The notes: generated by a model from the letters alone, not told the origin. Positions 52,031 to 60,463 are shown, numbered from the stretch's first letter. The stretch is DNA of 64,000 nt from MWCO01 sp964488865 (GCA_964488865.1 CAZAWR010000004.1:124001-188000), one strand, 5' to 3'. Translations and numbers: made by a program.

Positions 52031-53244
52031 CGATTCCGCCTCCTGCGGATCGTGCTTCCGAGTGCCGCGAGGCCCACGAGAAGGAGCCCGGCGATTCCAG
52101 CCCCGTGACCCACGCCTCCCGTGACGGCGCAGAAGCCCCCTCCGGCTTGCCCCCCGGCGTCCCGGTACACCTTGAAAAAGTCGTCCACCGGGCTGGGCGT
52201 GGCGCACGTCACGTTCGACAGCTTGCCCACGTTGCCCACGCCGTCGACCGACGTCACCGCGATCGAGTACTGCACGCCGTTCTTCAACCCCGAGACGCTG
52301 CCCGACGTCCCCGAACCCGAGCCGCAGTAGTACGCCTCGTTGGGTGCCGTGTTCGCAACGAGCACGTTGGTGGGACACGCGCTGCCCGTGTTCGTCGTTC
52401 CCCCGTCGGTGCCCGCCTCCGTGGTCGTCCCGGCCTCGGTGTTCGCATCCGTGTCGGCGTCGCCTGCGTCGGTGTCTCCGTCGCCTGCGTCCCCGTCGTT
52501 CGCGTCGAGGTCGACGTCGATCGAAGCGTCGAGGTTGAAGGTCTCGACGTTGGTCTGTTCGCCTTCCTTGCCGGGGATGGGGTCACAGTAGAACCGGTAG
52601 CCGGCCTTGTCCGTGTCCGTGGACTCCTTCCAGTTGACGACGATCAAGGTGTCCCCGATGCCGGCGCTGACGCTGTTGGGGGCCGTGGGGCCGGCGAGGT
52701 CGAACTTGGTCTTCCAGATGGCGCCGCCCATCTGCTGCTCGGAGCCTGCGTCGACGAACATGAAGTACAAGGCTACCTCCTGGGGGGCGGTGGTGGCCTC
52801 CGTCCACTCGCAGTCGTCGATGGTCCCCGAGCCCGGACCCGTGGGGCCGCCCTCGGAGGGCTTGTTGCGGGACACGATGTCCCGTGTGCTGACCATGACC
52901 TTGAGGCCCGTGCTCGTGGGCACGCCTTTCCAGACCTGCCAGCACACGGCGGTCGTGCCACGTCGCGCCTCGGGCGTGCGGCAATCGTCGCTCGCGGCCC
53001 CTGCCCACACCTCGAGCTGGTAGCTGCTGTAGTTGCTCACGGTCAGGGTGAACGTGAACTGGTCGTTCACGAGGCAGTCGGACTTGCTGATCCACAAGGG
53101 ATTCTGCGACGACGATCGGAAGCTCGTGGACCGCTGGATGCTGCCTTCGTTGATGGCGACGGTCTGGGCGAAGGCGCTGCCGGTCCACAGCACCGCGATC
53201 GCGGCGACGAGGGCAGCCAGGAGGAAGGTCTTGGGATGACGCAT
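52027..53244 (-). CDS. surface protein with MYXO-CTERM sorting tail (MXAN_2561-type)
   Basis: 405 aa from the ATG at 53244. Signal peptide to about residue 27 (SAFAQ). Immunoglobulin/fibronectin-like strands follow, then a D/G/T-rich low-complexity stretch of about 60 residues with DxDxDG-like acidic turns that could bind calcium, then a fibronectin-type fold. The tail is GGFC, a hydrophobic helix (AGIAGLLLVGLAALG) and RRRR, the pattern of myxobacterial MYXO-CTERM anchors that are cut and attached at the cell surface. It overlaps the beta-barrel gene by 4 nt, so the two are co-translated. Confidence 0.85.
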   Translation of the reverse strand: MRHPKTFLLAALVAAIAVLWTGSAFAQTVAINEGSIQRSTSFRSSSQNPLWISKSDCLVNDQFTFTLTVSNYSSYQLEVWAGAASDDCRTPEARRGTTAVCWQVWKGVPTSTGLKVMVSTRDIVSRNKPSEGGPTGPGSGTIDDCEWTEATTAPQEVALYFMFVDAGSEQQMGGAIWKTKFDLAGPTAPNSVSAGIGDTLIVVNWKESTDTDKAGYRFYCDPIPGKEGEQTNVETFNLDASIDVDLDANDGDAGDGDTDAGDADTDANTEAGTTTEAGTDGGTTNTGSACPTNVLVANTAPNEAYYCGSGSGTSGSVSGLKNGVQYSIAVTSVDGVGNVGKLSNVTCATPSPVDDFFKVYRDAGGQAGGGFCAVTGGVGHGAGIAGLLLVGLAALGSTIRRRRNR

Positions 53245-53558
53245 GACCCTGGGTATCCAGCACATCGTGTGCCAAAGCGCAACGGTGGGAAGCACGGCAC
53301 GGAGGGTAAGCCCGGGAAGCACGCGGGTCGCGGCGCGTGCCACCCGAGTGGGAACCACCTTGCTGTCTCGGTTAGGGCCCCCATCCCGGCCTTCACCCGC
53401 CTCGGGGGAAGGAGTCCGGCCCGCGCGCCTGGCTCGACCCCCGACCTCGAAAGGCGTCTCAAGCCCCCCCCTCCTCGTCGGCGCGACACCCCAGCCTTCG
53501 CCACGATGGCATCCCAGGTCCCGCCTCGGGGCGCCCTGTGACAATCTGGCAAGACGGG
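53245..53558. other. spacer upstream of MYXO-CTERM gene
   Basis: 314 bases without a protein-like frame. It contains a REP-like hairpin at 53390-53412 and must contain the promoter of the MYXO-CTERM operon. No clear -35/-10 pair is seen. Confidence 0.5.
53390..53412 (-). terminator. REP-like hairpin, possible terminator of the HemD gene
   Basis: A stem of 9 of 10 pairs (CCTTCACCCG with CGGGGGAAGG) with a CCT loop. The sequence resembles the widespread extragenic palindromes found in many proteobacteria. It lies 147 nt past the HemD stop. Confidence 0.5.
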
Positions 53559-54686
53559 TCATCGGAAGAAGGTCTCCAGGGCCTCGACCACGCCCGGGAT
53601 GGTGAAGGTCGCGGCCTCGACCCGGACTTGCAGACCCAGGTCCCGCGCACGCGTGGTCGTAATCGGCCCGATGCTCGCCAGACACGAGGTCGCGAGCAGA
53701 GTTGGGGCGTCGCCTCCGAGCGCCGCACACAGGTTCGTGACGGTCGAGCTCGAGGTCAGAAGGATCGCGTCCACCCTCCCCGCGGCGAGCGCTTCACGGA
53801 GCGGCGCGATCGTCTCGGGTGCGGGGGGAAGGGTGCGGTAGGCGGGCACGACGTCCACATGCGCCCCGGCCTCGCGCAAGGTCTCCGGCAAGACCTCCCG
53901 CGCCTCGAGCGCCCGGGGGATGAGCACCCGCTTGCCCTTCGCGTCGCCCAGAAGCTCGAGGATGCTGTCGGCCAGCGCCTCCCCCCGGAACACCTTCGCG
54001 GTCACGTCGGCAAAGATGCCGTGGTCGGTCAGACACTTCGCCGTCGCGTCGCCGATGGCGGCCACGCGGCAAGGGCCGAGCGCACGCGCGTCGAGCCCGA
54101 GCGCCCGAAGCTCCTCGAAGGTCCGGTCCGCCCCGTTGGTGCTCGTGAAGGCGACCAGGTCGTAGCTCCCGAGGTTTCGCAGCGCGGCCGTGAGGGGCTC
54201 GCGATCGGCCGGGGGATGCAGCTCGATCGTAGGCACGACCCAGGGGTCCGCGCCCCGCGTGCGGAGCAGGTCCGCGGTCGCACTCGCCTGCCCCGCCATG
54301 CGCAAGACCGCCACGCATCGGCCGAACAAGGGCCGATCGTCCAGCCAGGCGGCCCAGCCGTCGGCGTCCGGGTCGACGGAAGGCACCAGCTCGAAGGGGA
54401 GAGCGGCATTGCGCAAGGCGCGCAGGTCTCGCAGCACCACAGGGTCGTTCCACCGGATGCGCGCGTACACGCGGGCCACGCGGTGTCCCTCCCGGGCGTC
54501 GTGCAGCATCTGCGAGCATGCGACCCCGGGGTCATGGACATCGACGCGGCGGGTGGTGGGAGGCACCAGATCGCGCACGGATTGCTCGACGTAGAGGACG
54601 TCTGCGGAGCGTAGGGCGTCGACGGCGGCTTGGGGGAGCCATGCCGGGTTGTCGCTTCCGATGGGGAGGAGGGAGATGGGCGGCAC
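53559..54686 (-). CDS. uroporphyrinogen-III synthase with degenerate methyltransferase-like N-terminus
   Basis: 375 aa from a GTG at 54686. The C-terminal 250 residues match HemD: VVPTIELHPPADREPLTAALRNLGSYDLVAFTSTNGADRTFEEL, RVAAIGDATAKCL, VLIPRALEAREVLPETLREAGAHVDVVPAYRT and DAILLTSSSTVTNLCAAL. HemD closes hydroxymethylbilane to uroporphyrinogen III for haem and B12. The first 100 residues (ISLLPIGSDNPAWLPQAAVDALRSADVLYVEQSVRDL) look like the start of a CobA/SUMT methyltransferase domain that has lost most of its length. No ribosome site is seen. Confidence 0.82.
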   Translation of the reverse strand: MPPISLLPIGSDNPAWLPQAAVDALRSADVLYVEQSVRDLVPPTTRRVDVHDPGVACSQMLHDAREGHRVARVYARIRWNDPVVLRDLRALRNAALPFELVPSVDPDADGWAAWLDDRPLFGRCVAVLRMAGQASATADLLRTRGADPWVVPTIELHPPADREPLTAALRNLGSYDLVAFTSTNGADRTFEELRALGLDARALGPCRVAAIGDATAKCLTDHGIFADVTAKVFRGEALADSILELLGDAKGKRVLIPRALEAREVLPETLREAGAHVDVVPAYRTLPPAPETIAPLREALAAGRVDAILLTSSSTVTNLCAALGGDAPTLLATSCLASIGPITTTRARDLGLQVRVEAATFTIPGVVEALETFFR

Positions 54687-54724
54687 GGGGGGCAAACTAG
54701 CGCTGGCGGAGCGGAGAGGGAAGT

Positions 54725-54764
54725 AACTGGTGAGCCGGGGACCGGGGACCGGGAATGGGGAATG
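54725..54764 (+). repeat. dispersed repeat family 2 (copy b)
   Basis: AACTGGTGAGCCGGGGACC start, 38 of 40 bases identical to 51192-51231. A more distant copy is at 55084-55122. Confidence 0.85.
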
Positions 54765-54773
54765 GTGTTCGCT

Positions 54774-55042
54774 TGGTGGGGTGGTGGTGATGAGTTGGTG
54801 GGGTGGTGGTGATGTTGCGGTGGGGTGGCGGTGATGCCGCGGTGGGGTGGCGGTGATGCCGCGGTGGGGTGGCGGTGATGCCGCGGTGGGGTGNNNNNNN
54901 NNNNNNNNNNNNNNNNNNNNNNNNNNNNNNNNNNNNNNNNNNNNNNNNNNNNNNNNNNNNNNNNNNNNNNNNNNNNNNNNNNNNNNNNNNNNNGTCGTGG
55001 TGGTGGCTTGGCGGGGTGGTGATGGCTTGATGCGGTGGTGAT
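54774..55042 (+). repeat. GT-rich minisatellite, 21-bp period
   Basis: Units of the form GGTGGGGTGGCGGTGATGCCGC repeat about five times before the gap. Variant units (GGCTTGGCGGGGTGGTGAT) follow it. The array length in the genome is unknown because the assembly stops inside it. Confidence 0.9.
54894..54993. other. assembly gap (100 N)
   Basis: Exactly 100 unknown bases within the minisatellite, the usual sign of a scaffolding join of unknown size. The two sides may not be adjacent in the genome, although both carry the same repeat type. Confidence 0.98.
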
Positions 55043-55140
55043 GGCTCCGCGAGTGATCGAGCGTTGGGGGAGCGACGGGAGAGAAGCTGGTGAGCCGACG
55101 ATGAGGTGGAACCGGGAATGGTTCACCTGCCCGACGAGAC

Positions 55141-55266
55141 CTACTTGGCGCCTTCGGCCAGTAGGCTGCGGACGCGTTCGTCGCGGTGGCCGAGTAGCAT
55201 GAGGATACGATAGCAGCCGCCCCAGACGCGTCGCTGCTCGCGAACGGCGTCGGAAAGCCGCCGTTG
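55141..55266 (-). pseudogene. 3' end of a broken gene
   Basis: A minus-strand frame of 42 codons ends in TAG at 55143-55141 and encodes DQRRLSDAVREQRR and VWGGCYRILMLLGHRDERVR. It has normal GC3-rich codon use and protein-like composition. There is no start codon. Upstream it runs straight into the CRISPR-type repeat and then reaches a stop. It looks like the C-terminal remnant of a gene lost by rearrangement; the family is not recognised. Confidence 0.35.
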
Positions 55267-55341
55267 GTCGCCCCCCGTGCGGGGGCGTGAGTTGAAACTT
55301 GCTCGCAATCTTGCGAGCGCTCAGTCGGGTCGTCGCCCCCC
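55267..55341 (+). CRISPR. CRISPR remnant, type I-C-like repeat
   Basis: One 32-nt repeat (55267-55298) begins GTCGCCCCCCGTGCGGGGGC and ends GTGAGTTGAAAC, with an internal 7-8 bp palindrome. This closely follows type I-C repeats, which start GTCGC and end TTGAAAC. A 33-nt spacer (55299-55331) follows, then a degenerate copy that keeps only the first 10 bases (55332-55341), as at the leader-distal end of arrays. No second full repeat, leader or cas gene is present in the window. Confidence 0.65.
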
Positions 55342-55415
55342 CCGCACACCTCGTCGTGTCTGGCACCGGCATGAGTCGTTGACGGAGCATCCCCGAGCGC
55401 GCAGGCTTCGATTGC

Positions 55416-56225
55416 ATGCGTTATGGCACGTGCGCACCGGCCCCGGATCTTCAACCGTTCGTTCGGTGCTACTGGTGGGCTACGCACGAAGATGGTCGTG
55501 GCGCGCCAGCGGACACGGTGGTTCCCGACGGTTGTGCCGAGCTGATCCTCAACGCAGGCGATGCCATGGAACAGCTCAACGGAGCCGCCCACCACGAGCA
55601 GCCTCGCGCGATGATCGTCGCGGAGGTTCGTCGGCCGGTGCGGGTGCGTCCGACGGGGCGGGTCGAGCTGTTCGGCGTCCGCTTCACGCCGGTTGGCTTG
55701 CGCAGCCTTCTGCGGATTCCGGCCCACGAGATCGTGGACCGCACTTTGGATCTAGCGGATGTGATGAAGCCCGGATTGCGCGCGGGCTTCTGCCGCTTGC
55801 CGGAGCTGGCCGCGCACGACCGGCCGGACTACGCGAACGAGGTGTTGCGCGCGAGCATGAGTACCCATCGCGAGCTGGATGCTCTGGTTTGGCGGCTCAC
55901 CGCCGCCATGGAGGTGATCGAGGGACGCTGCACCGTGGCGGAGCTCGCCGCGAAGGCCGGCATCTCGACGCGCCATTTGGAACGCCGGTTTCGCACCCAG
56001 GTCGGCGTGCCTCCCCAGGCCTTGCTCGCCGTCCTGCGCTTTCGCCGTGTCCTCGCAAGTCTGGACGCACAGATGTCGGCGTGGGCGCACGTGGCCGCGG
56101 CTTGCGGATACCACGATCAATCGCACCTCATCCGGGACTTCAGGCGCTACACGGGAATGAGCCCCCGCGCGTTCTTCGGAGACAAGAACCCGTTCGGCGA
56201 GCTGTTTCTACCCCCCAGCAAGTGA
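55416..56225 (+). CDS. AraC-family transcriptional regulator
   Basis: 269 aa. N-terminal sensing domain (about 1-150) begins YGTCAPAPDLQPFVRCYWWATHE, the DUF6597-type start common in this subfamily. The C-terminal AraC double helix-turn-helix (about 160-260) has VAELAAKAGISTRHLERRFRTQVGVPPQALLAVLRFRRVL and AAACGYHDQSHLIRDFRRYTGMSPRAF. No ribosome site is clear. The VOC-family gene starts 85 nt later on the same strand and is the likely target or partner. Confidence 0.9.
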   Translation: MRYGTCAPAPDLQPFVRCYWWATHEDGRGAPADTVVPDGCAELILNAGDAMEQLNGAAHHEQPRAMIVAEVRRPVRVRPTGRVELFGVRFTPVGLRSLLRIPAHEIVDRTLDLADVMKPGLRAGFCRLPELAAHDRPDYANEVLRASMSTHRELDALVWRLTAAMEVIEGRCTVAELAAKAGISTRHLERRFRTQVGVPPQALLAVLRFRRVLASLDAQMSAWAHVAAACGYHDQSHLIRDFRRYTGMSPRAFFGDKNPFGELFLPPSK

Positions 56226-56310
56226 TGTCGCATTTGTACAATCCGCTGACGCGATGACCTCGTAGGTTCCTCGAGTCACCCACACTCGGGGACCCTCAAG
56301 GAGACCTCTC

Positions 56311-56670
56311 ATGCCTCAAATCGTCAGTGTGTCGGTATACGTGCATGACATCGAGCTCGCGAAGCGCTTCTACGTGGGCGCGCTCGGCTTCACCCAGGAG
56401 GAGTCCATGGGCGACTACGGGTTCAAGCTCTCTCACGAGGGAGCCGCGTTCGTCGTGTTGAGCGGTGGAAAGAAGTCCGACCCCGCGTACCCCGGGGGCG
56501 TCGTGCTGGGAATTCCCACGGAAGACGCGGAAGCCGAGGCGCGGCTTCTCCGAAAAGCGGGGGTGACGTTCGTGGTGGAGACACCAGAGCCGTTTCCGCT
56601 CGGACGGTTCATCGCGGTGTCGGACCCGAGCGGCAATGTCATCGAGTTGCTGGAGTTCTCCGAGCACTGA
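56311..56670 (+). CDS. VOC-family (glyoxalase/bleomycin-resistance fold) protein
   Basis: 119 aa, one VOC unit of paired beta-alpha-beta-beta-beta modules: MPQIVSVSVYVHDIELAKRFYVGALGFTQEE, then GVTFVVETPEPFPLGRFIAVSDPSGNVIELLEF. A metal-binding Glu is present in IELLEF, but the other metal ligands are less clear. AAGGAG lies about 6 nt before the ATG. Function could be detoxification or dioxygenase-like; not determinable. Confidence 0.88.
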   Translation: MPQIVSVSVYVHDIELAKRFYVGALGFTQEESMGDYGFKLSHEGAAFVVLSGGKKSDPAYPGGVVLGIPTEDAEAEARLLRKAGVTFVVETPEPFPLGRFIAVSDPSGNVIELLEFSEH

Positions 56671-56724
56671 TGCTCTCGAGCACGAACCCCGGCTTCGCGG
56701 TGATGACGTGAGGTCGCGGGAGAA

Positions 56725-57621
56725 TCAAGACTCCAGCAAACCGCGTAGCACCTCGCCCAACGCCCCCAAGTCGTAGGGCTTGACGAGAACCCCGCGGTAC
56801 CCGTGCCGGGTGTGGTCCGCCATGATGGGCGAGTCGGAGTAGCCGCTCGAAACGATCGCGGTGGCGTCGGAATCCATGGCCCGAATGCGTTGAAACGTCT
56901 CGTTTCCGTCCATCCCCCCCGGCATGGTGAGATCCATGATGATCGCACGGATCCTTGTGCCTTCGTCGAGGGCGCGACGGTAGATGGCCAGAGCTTTTTC
57001 TCCGCTGTGTGCGGTGATCGGGTGATAGCCCAAGTGGGCCAACATCGCCTCGGCGCAGCTTCGTACCCCTTCGTCGTCATCCACCACGAGAACGAGCCCC
57101 TCCCCGCGATTGGGCGTCCAAGCAGTCTGCGGCGCGGAAGCGGGCACCCGGGCGGCGGCCGGCAGGTACGCGTGGAATCGGCTCCCCTCGTCACACTCGG
57201 TGTCGATGGTGATGAGACCGTCGTGCTGGCGGACGATGCTGAAGGAGGTCGCGAGGCCGAGACCGGTGCCTTCCGGCTTCGTGGTGAAGTAGGGGACGAA
57301 GAGGTTGGGCAGGTGTTCCCGGGGAATGCCGGTCCCGTGGTCCGCAACGGTGACGCGGACATAGTCGCCGGGTGGAAGCGGAACGGCGCTCTCCGTCCCG
57401 ATGGGAGTGTTCACGACGCTGATGTCGACGGTTCCGCCGCCGGGCGTGGCTTGCACGGCGTTGATGACGAGGTTGTGGATGACCTGAGCGATCTGACCCC
57501 CATCCGCGTCGACCAGCCAGAGATCGGCGGCAACGGCGAAGACGGGCCGGATGTTGGAGCCCCGTGTCACGAACGTGGCCGCTTCGGTCACAAGCTTGCC
57601 GAGATCGACGACGTTCCTCAC
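56725..57621 (-). CDS. hybrid histidine kinase, C-terminal part (HATPase + receiver)
   Basis: 298 aa from a GTG that overlaps the stop of the upstream part. HATPase motifs: N box HNLVINAVQA, G1 DHGTGIP, F box VPYFTTKP, G2 GTGLGLAT. The receiver (about 170-298) has VDDDEGVR, phospho-acceptor Asp in IIMDLTMPGG and LVKPYDL. The reading frame is continuous with the upstream HisKA part in most such proteins. Here the two are separated by what looks like one missing base near 57623-57625. Confidence 0.85.
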   Translation of the reverse strand: MRNVVDLGKLVTEAATFVTRGSNIRPVFAVAADLWLVDADGGQIAQVIHNLVINAVQATPGGGTVDISVVNTPIGTESAVPLPPGDYVRVTVADHGTGIPREHLPNLFVPYFTTKPEGTGLGLATSFSIVRQHDGLITIDTECDEGSRFHAYLPAAARVPASAPQTAWTPNRGEGLVLVVDDDEGVRSCAEAMLAHLGYHPITAHSGEKALAIYRRALDEGTRIRAIIMDLTMPGGMDGNETFQRIRAMDSDATAIVSSGYSDSPIMADHTRHGYRGVLVKPYDLGALGEVLRGLLES

Positions 57622-58802
57622 CGGGCGCCCCCGTTGGCGAACGTCAGCAGTTGCCGGGTCAAGCCGCGCGCACCCTCGAGTGCCTTCTCGGCTTCTCTCA
57701 GGCGCAGGAGTGGCCCCGGTTGCTCGGATGACGCGAGCTCGCTCGTTGCCAGCGAGATGTTGCCCATGATGGCTGCCAGCAGGTTGTTGAAGTCGTGCGC
57801 GATCCCGCCGGCCAGAACACCGATCGAATCGAGCCGCTCCACGCGCGCCAGCTGGCTCGCCATGCGGTCACGCTCCTCCTTCGCGCGTTTCCTCATCAAC
57901 GCGGCCGTGAAGATCTCCCCGGCGACGCCGAGCAACGACTGGGTTTCGTCGGACCATTTCCTGTTCCTGGGCACGGACGTGAAGCTCAGAAAACCCACGG
58001 TCGCTCCGGCGTAGACGAGCGGGACCACGAGCACCGAGGTGGCATGCGTTGCGTCGGGGGCAGCGTCGATCCGAGGTTCGCCGTCGCCCGTGGGGTCCGA
58101 CGAGGTCGCTCGCGAGGCCCGCGCCGGCGGCTCGAGGCGCAGCGCAATGGGAAGCCCCGTGGGCTCGCGTCCACCGACCGGCCACACGAAGGACTCGCCG
58201 GGGCCGCCGTCCGCCGTCAAGCGGATGCTGCCACAGTCGGCCCCCAGGAATTCGCCGAGCTGGCGCAAAGCCGCGGTGGTCACCTCGCCGATCTCCCCGG
58301 CGGACACGTCGATGAATTTTCGTGAGATGGCCGCGATCGTCTCTTCGAACGCGATCCGATACTGGAGCTGCTCGATCGCTCGTCTGCGGTCCGTGACATC
58401 GCGGGAGACGCCGATCACACGCTCACGCAGGCCGTCCTCGTCCGCGAGCGGTACGAGCCAGGTTTCGAGCCACAACGTGCGCTCCGGGAACGCCGCCTCG
58501 GTTTCGACGAAGAACGGCTCACCGGTGTCGAGCACGCGGGCAAAGATCTCAGCTTGGCGATCGCCGTAGTGCGGAAACAGCGACGCTATCGGACGACCCA
58601 CGATGGATTCCTGCGACATGTTCAGCGCGTCCGCTCCGAAGGCGTTCACATACTGGACGGTCCCGTCGCGGCTGACGCCGAATATGAAGTCCTTTGCGGA
58701 TTCGACGACGGTCCGGTATCGGCGCTCGCTGTCTTGCAGGGCGTGGAGCCTTTGCTCGAGCGAAGCGAGCCGTCTTCGAAGCTCATTGAGAGTCTCGGGC
58801 AT
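57618..58802 (-). CDS. hybrid histidine kinase, N-terminal part (PAS + GAF + HisKA)
   Basis: 394 aa from the ATG at 58802 (AAGGAC upstream). A coiled coil (LRRRLASLEQRLHALQDSE) is followed by a PAS domain (ESAKDFIFGVSRDGTVQYVNAFGADAL), a GAF-like domain near 165-330, and a HisKA dimerisation helix with the phospho-His in GGIAHDFNNLLAAIMGNI. It ends at LTRQLLTFANGGAR-stop, where homologues read on through GGxPVR into the HATPase. It therefore lacks the ATP-binding half by itself. Confidence 0.85.
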   Translation of the reverse strand: MPETLNELRRRLASLEQRLHALQDSERRYRTVVESAKDFIFGVSRDGTVQYVNAFGADALNMSQESIVGRPIASLFPHYGDRQAEIFARVLDTGEPFFVETEAAFPERTLWLETWLVPLADEDGLRERVIGVSRDVTDRRRAIEQLQYRIAFEETIAAISRKFIDVSAGEIGEVTTAALRQLGEFLGADCGSIRLTADGGPGESFVWPVGGREPTGLPIALRLEPPARASRATSSDPTGDGEPRIDAAPDATHATSVLVVPLVYAGATVGFLSFTSVPRNRKWSDETQSLLGVAGEIFTAALMRKRAKEERDRMASQLARVERLDSIGVLAGGIAHDFNNLLAAIMGNISLATSELASSEQPGPLLRLREAEKALEGARGLTRQLLTFANGGAR

Positions 58803-58968
58803 GGGTCCTTCGCCGTGTGCGTCTGGTACCACAACCGATGCCTGGTGTTCCGTCGTCGACGGCGCAAGTGAGCCGCGAGCCACACCCTTCGATTCTCAGC
58901 AGCCCGCCGTGCGGAAGGACGAACGGTCCCGGAGCTTGTCGCACATTCAAGTCGCTGGGGGCCGCAGA

Positions 58969-59010
58969 GGCCTGGCCCGAAACTCGGCCCGAAACTCGGC
59001 CCGGTACAAG
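58969..59010 (+). repeat. short tandem repeat GGCCCGAAACTC
   Basis: Three imperfect copies of a 12-bp unit in the leader of the following kinase gene, upstream of its start. Probably slippage; no regulatory role is evident. Confidence 0.6.
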
Positions 59011-59036
59011 GCCCAGTGCTACGTTTTGCGAGGCGC

Positions 59037-60311
59037 ATGTCCCCCGTTGCGAGAAACCAGGTCGTCGCAGGCCGCTACGAGCTGCTGGAAATCATCGGCA
59101 AGGGCGGCATGGCCGTCGTGTGGAGAGCCATCGACGGCGCGAGCAAGCGGACGGTGGCCGTCAAACGCGTGCTGGGCGCGCTGTCCGCGGACCCGGGCAT
59201 CAAGGCCCTCTTTCTCGAGGAGGCGAGGGTCGGGCAGACGCTGCACCACCCGAACATCGTGGAGACTTTCGACTTCGGCAAGGACGAGAAGGGCGCGTAC
59301 TTCCTCGTGCTGGAGTGGGTCGACGGGCTGGATCTCTACGAGTACATGCGGGCCTTTCATCAGGCGCAAGGCCACGTCCCCTGGCAATCCATCGCGCTCG
59401 TCGCCCACCAGGCGCTCCAGGGTCTGGTGGCGGCGCACGAGCGGACGGACGCTTCGGGGCAGTCCCTCCCTGTGATTCACCGGGACCTGACGCCGAGCAA
59501 CGTCCTGGTGGGCGTGGACGGGGTCGTGAAGTTGGCGGACTTCGGGCTCGCGCGGGCCATGGACCGGGCCAGCATGACGCTGCCGCACATGATCAAAGGC
59601 AAGCTGTCCTACACGGCGCCGGAGATGCTTCGCGGACAGAAGGCCAGCGTGCGAACGGACATCTACTGCCTCGGACTGACACTCTGGGAGTGCCTCGCGG
59701 GCAAGAAGCTCTTCGCAGGGGGCACGCAGATCGAGGTCCTCGAGAACGTCGAGCAAGCCCGGGTTCCACCGATCGAGCGATTCCGCCCCGACGCGCCTCG
59801 CCCGCTGCTCGCCGCGGTGATGAAGGCGGTGTGCCGAGACCCGAAGGACCGGTATTCGTCGGCGCGCGAGATGGATGCTTCGATCGCGGAGTTGCTGCGG
59901 AGCATGCCCCAACCGATGGATGAGGCGCGCCTGGGGGCGAGCGTGCGCCAAGCCAGAGACCGATTGCTGCCTGCCCCATCGCCCGCGGCGAAGGTCGTGA
60001 TCGAACGAGCTGACGACGACGTCATCGAGGTCAGCGCGGAGCTCGTGGTGGACTACGCGTCGAGCCCGTCGGCGCTGCGATCGCTGCAGATCGAGCTCAT
60101 CGAAGAAATCGAAGAGGAGGCCGCGCGGGCCACGTCGGCCGAAAAGGGACCGCCGAAGCCGCCGCGCCGGAAGCCTCCACCCCCCCCTCCGGTCAAGAAG
60201 CAGGCACCGCGCGCCGTGGAGCCAGAGACAGGCACGCATCCGCCGGCAACGCCTCTCGGCCTGGGCTGGCCCTACGGCCGGGCACCGCGGCCCAACAAGA
60301 AGTCGCCGTAG
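59037..60311 (+). CDS. Ser/Thr protein kinase
   Basis: 424 aa from the ATG at 59037. The kinase domain covers residues about 12-290: GKGGMAVVW, AVKRVL, VIHRDLTPSNVLV, LADFGLARA, SYTAPEM, all catalytic residues present. The last 130 residues are acidic and then Pro/Lys-rich, a disordered tail without a transmembrane helix. So it is probably cytoplasmic, unlike the kinase at 41516. The gene starts 234 bases past the divergent histidine kinase start. Confidence 0.92.
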   Translation: MSPVARNQVVAGRYELLEIIGKGGMAVVWRAIDGASKRTVAVKRVLGALSADPGIKALFLEEARVGQTLHHPNIVETFDFGKDEKGAYFLVLEWVDGLDLYEYMRAFHQAQGHVPWQSIALVAHQALQGLVAAHERTDASGQSLPVIHRDLTPSNVLVGVDGVVKLADFGLARAMDRASMTLPHMIKGKLSYTAPEMLRGQKASVRTDIYCLGLTLWECLAGKKLFAGGTQIEVLENVEQARVPPIERFRPDAPRPLLAAVMKAVCRDPKDRYSSAREMDASIAELLRSMPQPMDEARLGASVRQARDRLLPAPSPAAKVVIERADDDVIEVSAELVVDYASSPSALRSLQIELIEEIEEEAARATSAEKGPPKPPRRKPPPPPPVKKQAPRAVEPETGTHPPATPLGLGWPYGRAPRPNKKSP

Positions 60312-60334
60312 CCTCGGCTCGCAAGCCGTCCTAG

Positions 60335-60360
60335 GCAGCGCGGAGCGCTTGATTTGGGTC
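60335..60360 (+). repeat. dispersed repeat family 1, short copy (D)
   Basis: 26 bases identical to 17315-17340, containing the family core CTTGATTTGGGTC. It lies 24 nt past the kinase stop. Confidence 0.85.
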
Positions 60361-60410
60361 CAAACTGAATCACACAGAGCCGAGGCCAAACGGTGAATGC
60401 GTCCGTTCAG

Positions 60411-60443
60411 AATTCCCGGTTCCCGGTCCCCTGCTCACCAGTT
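60411..60443 (-). repeat. dispersed repeat family 2 (copy c, reverse)
   Basis: On the minus strand AACTGGTGAGC, then a diverged GGGGACCGGGAACCGGGAATT. It lies directly after the family-1 copy at 60335, in the same 152-bp gap between the convergent kinase and fibro-slime genes. Confidence 0.7.
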
Positions 60444-60463
60444 TGGCGTCAAGGTGTTCCTGA

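Larger units (their letters stand above)
54687..55415. other. 729-base spacer with repeats, gap and CRISPR remnant
   Basis: No complete gene. In order it holds a family-2 repeat (54725-54764), a GT-rich minisatellite cut by a 100-N assembly gap (54894-54993), a degenerate family-2 copy near 55084-55122, a 3'-terminal coding remnant on the minus strand (55141-55266), and a CRISPR repeat-spacer remnant (55267-55341). Confidence 0.8.
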
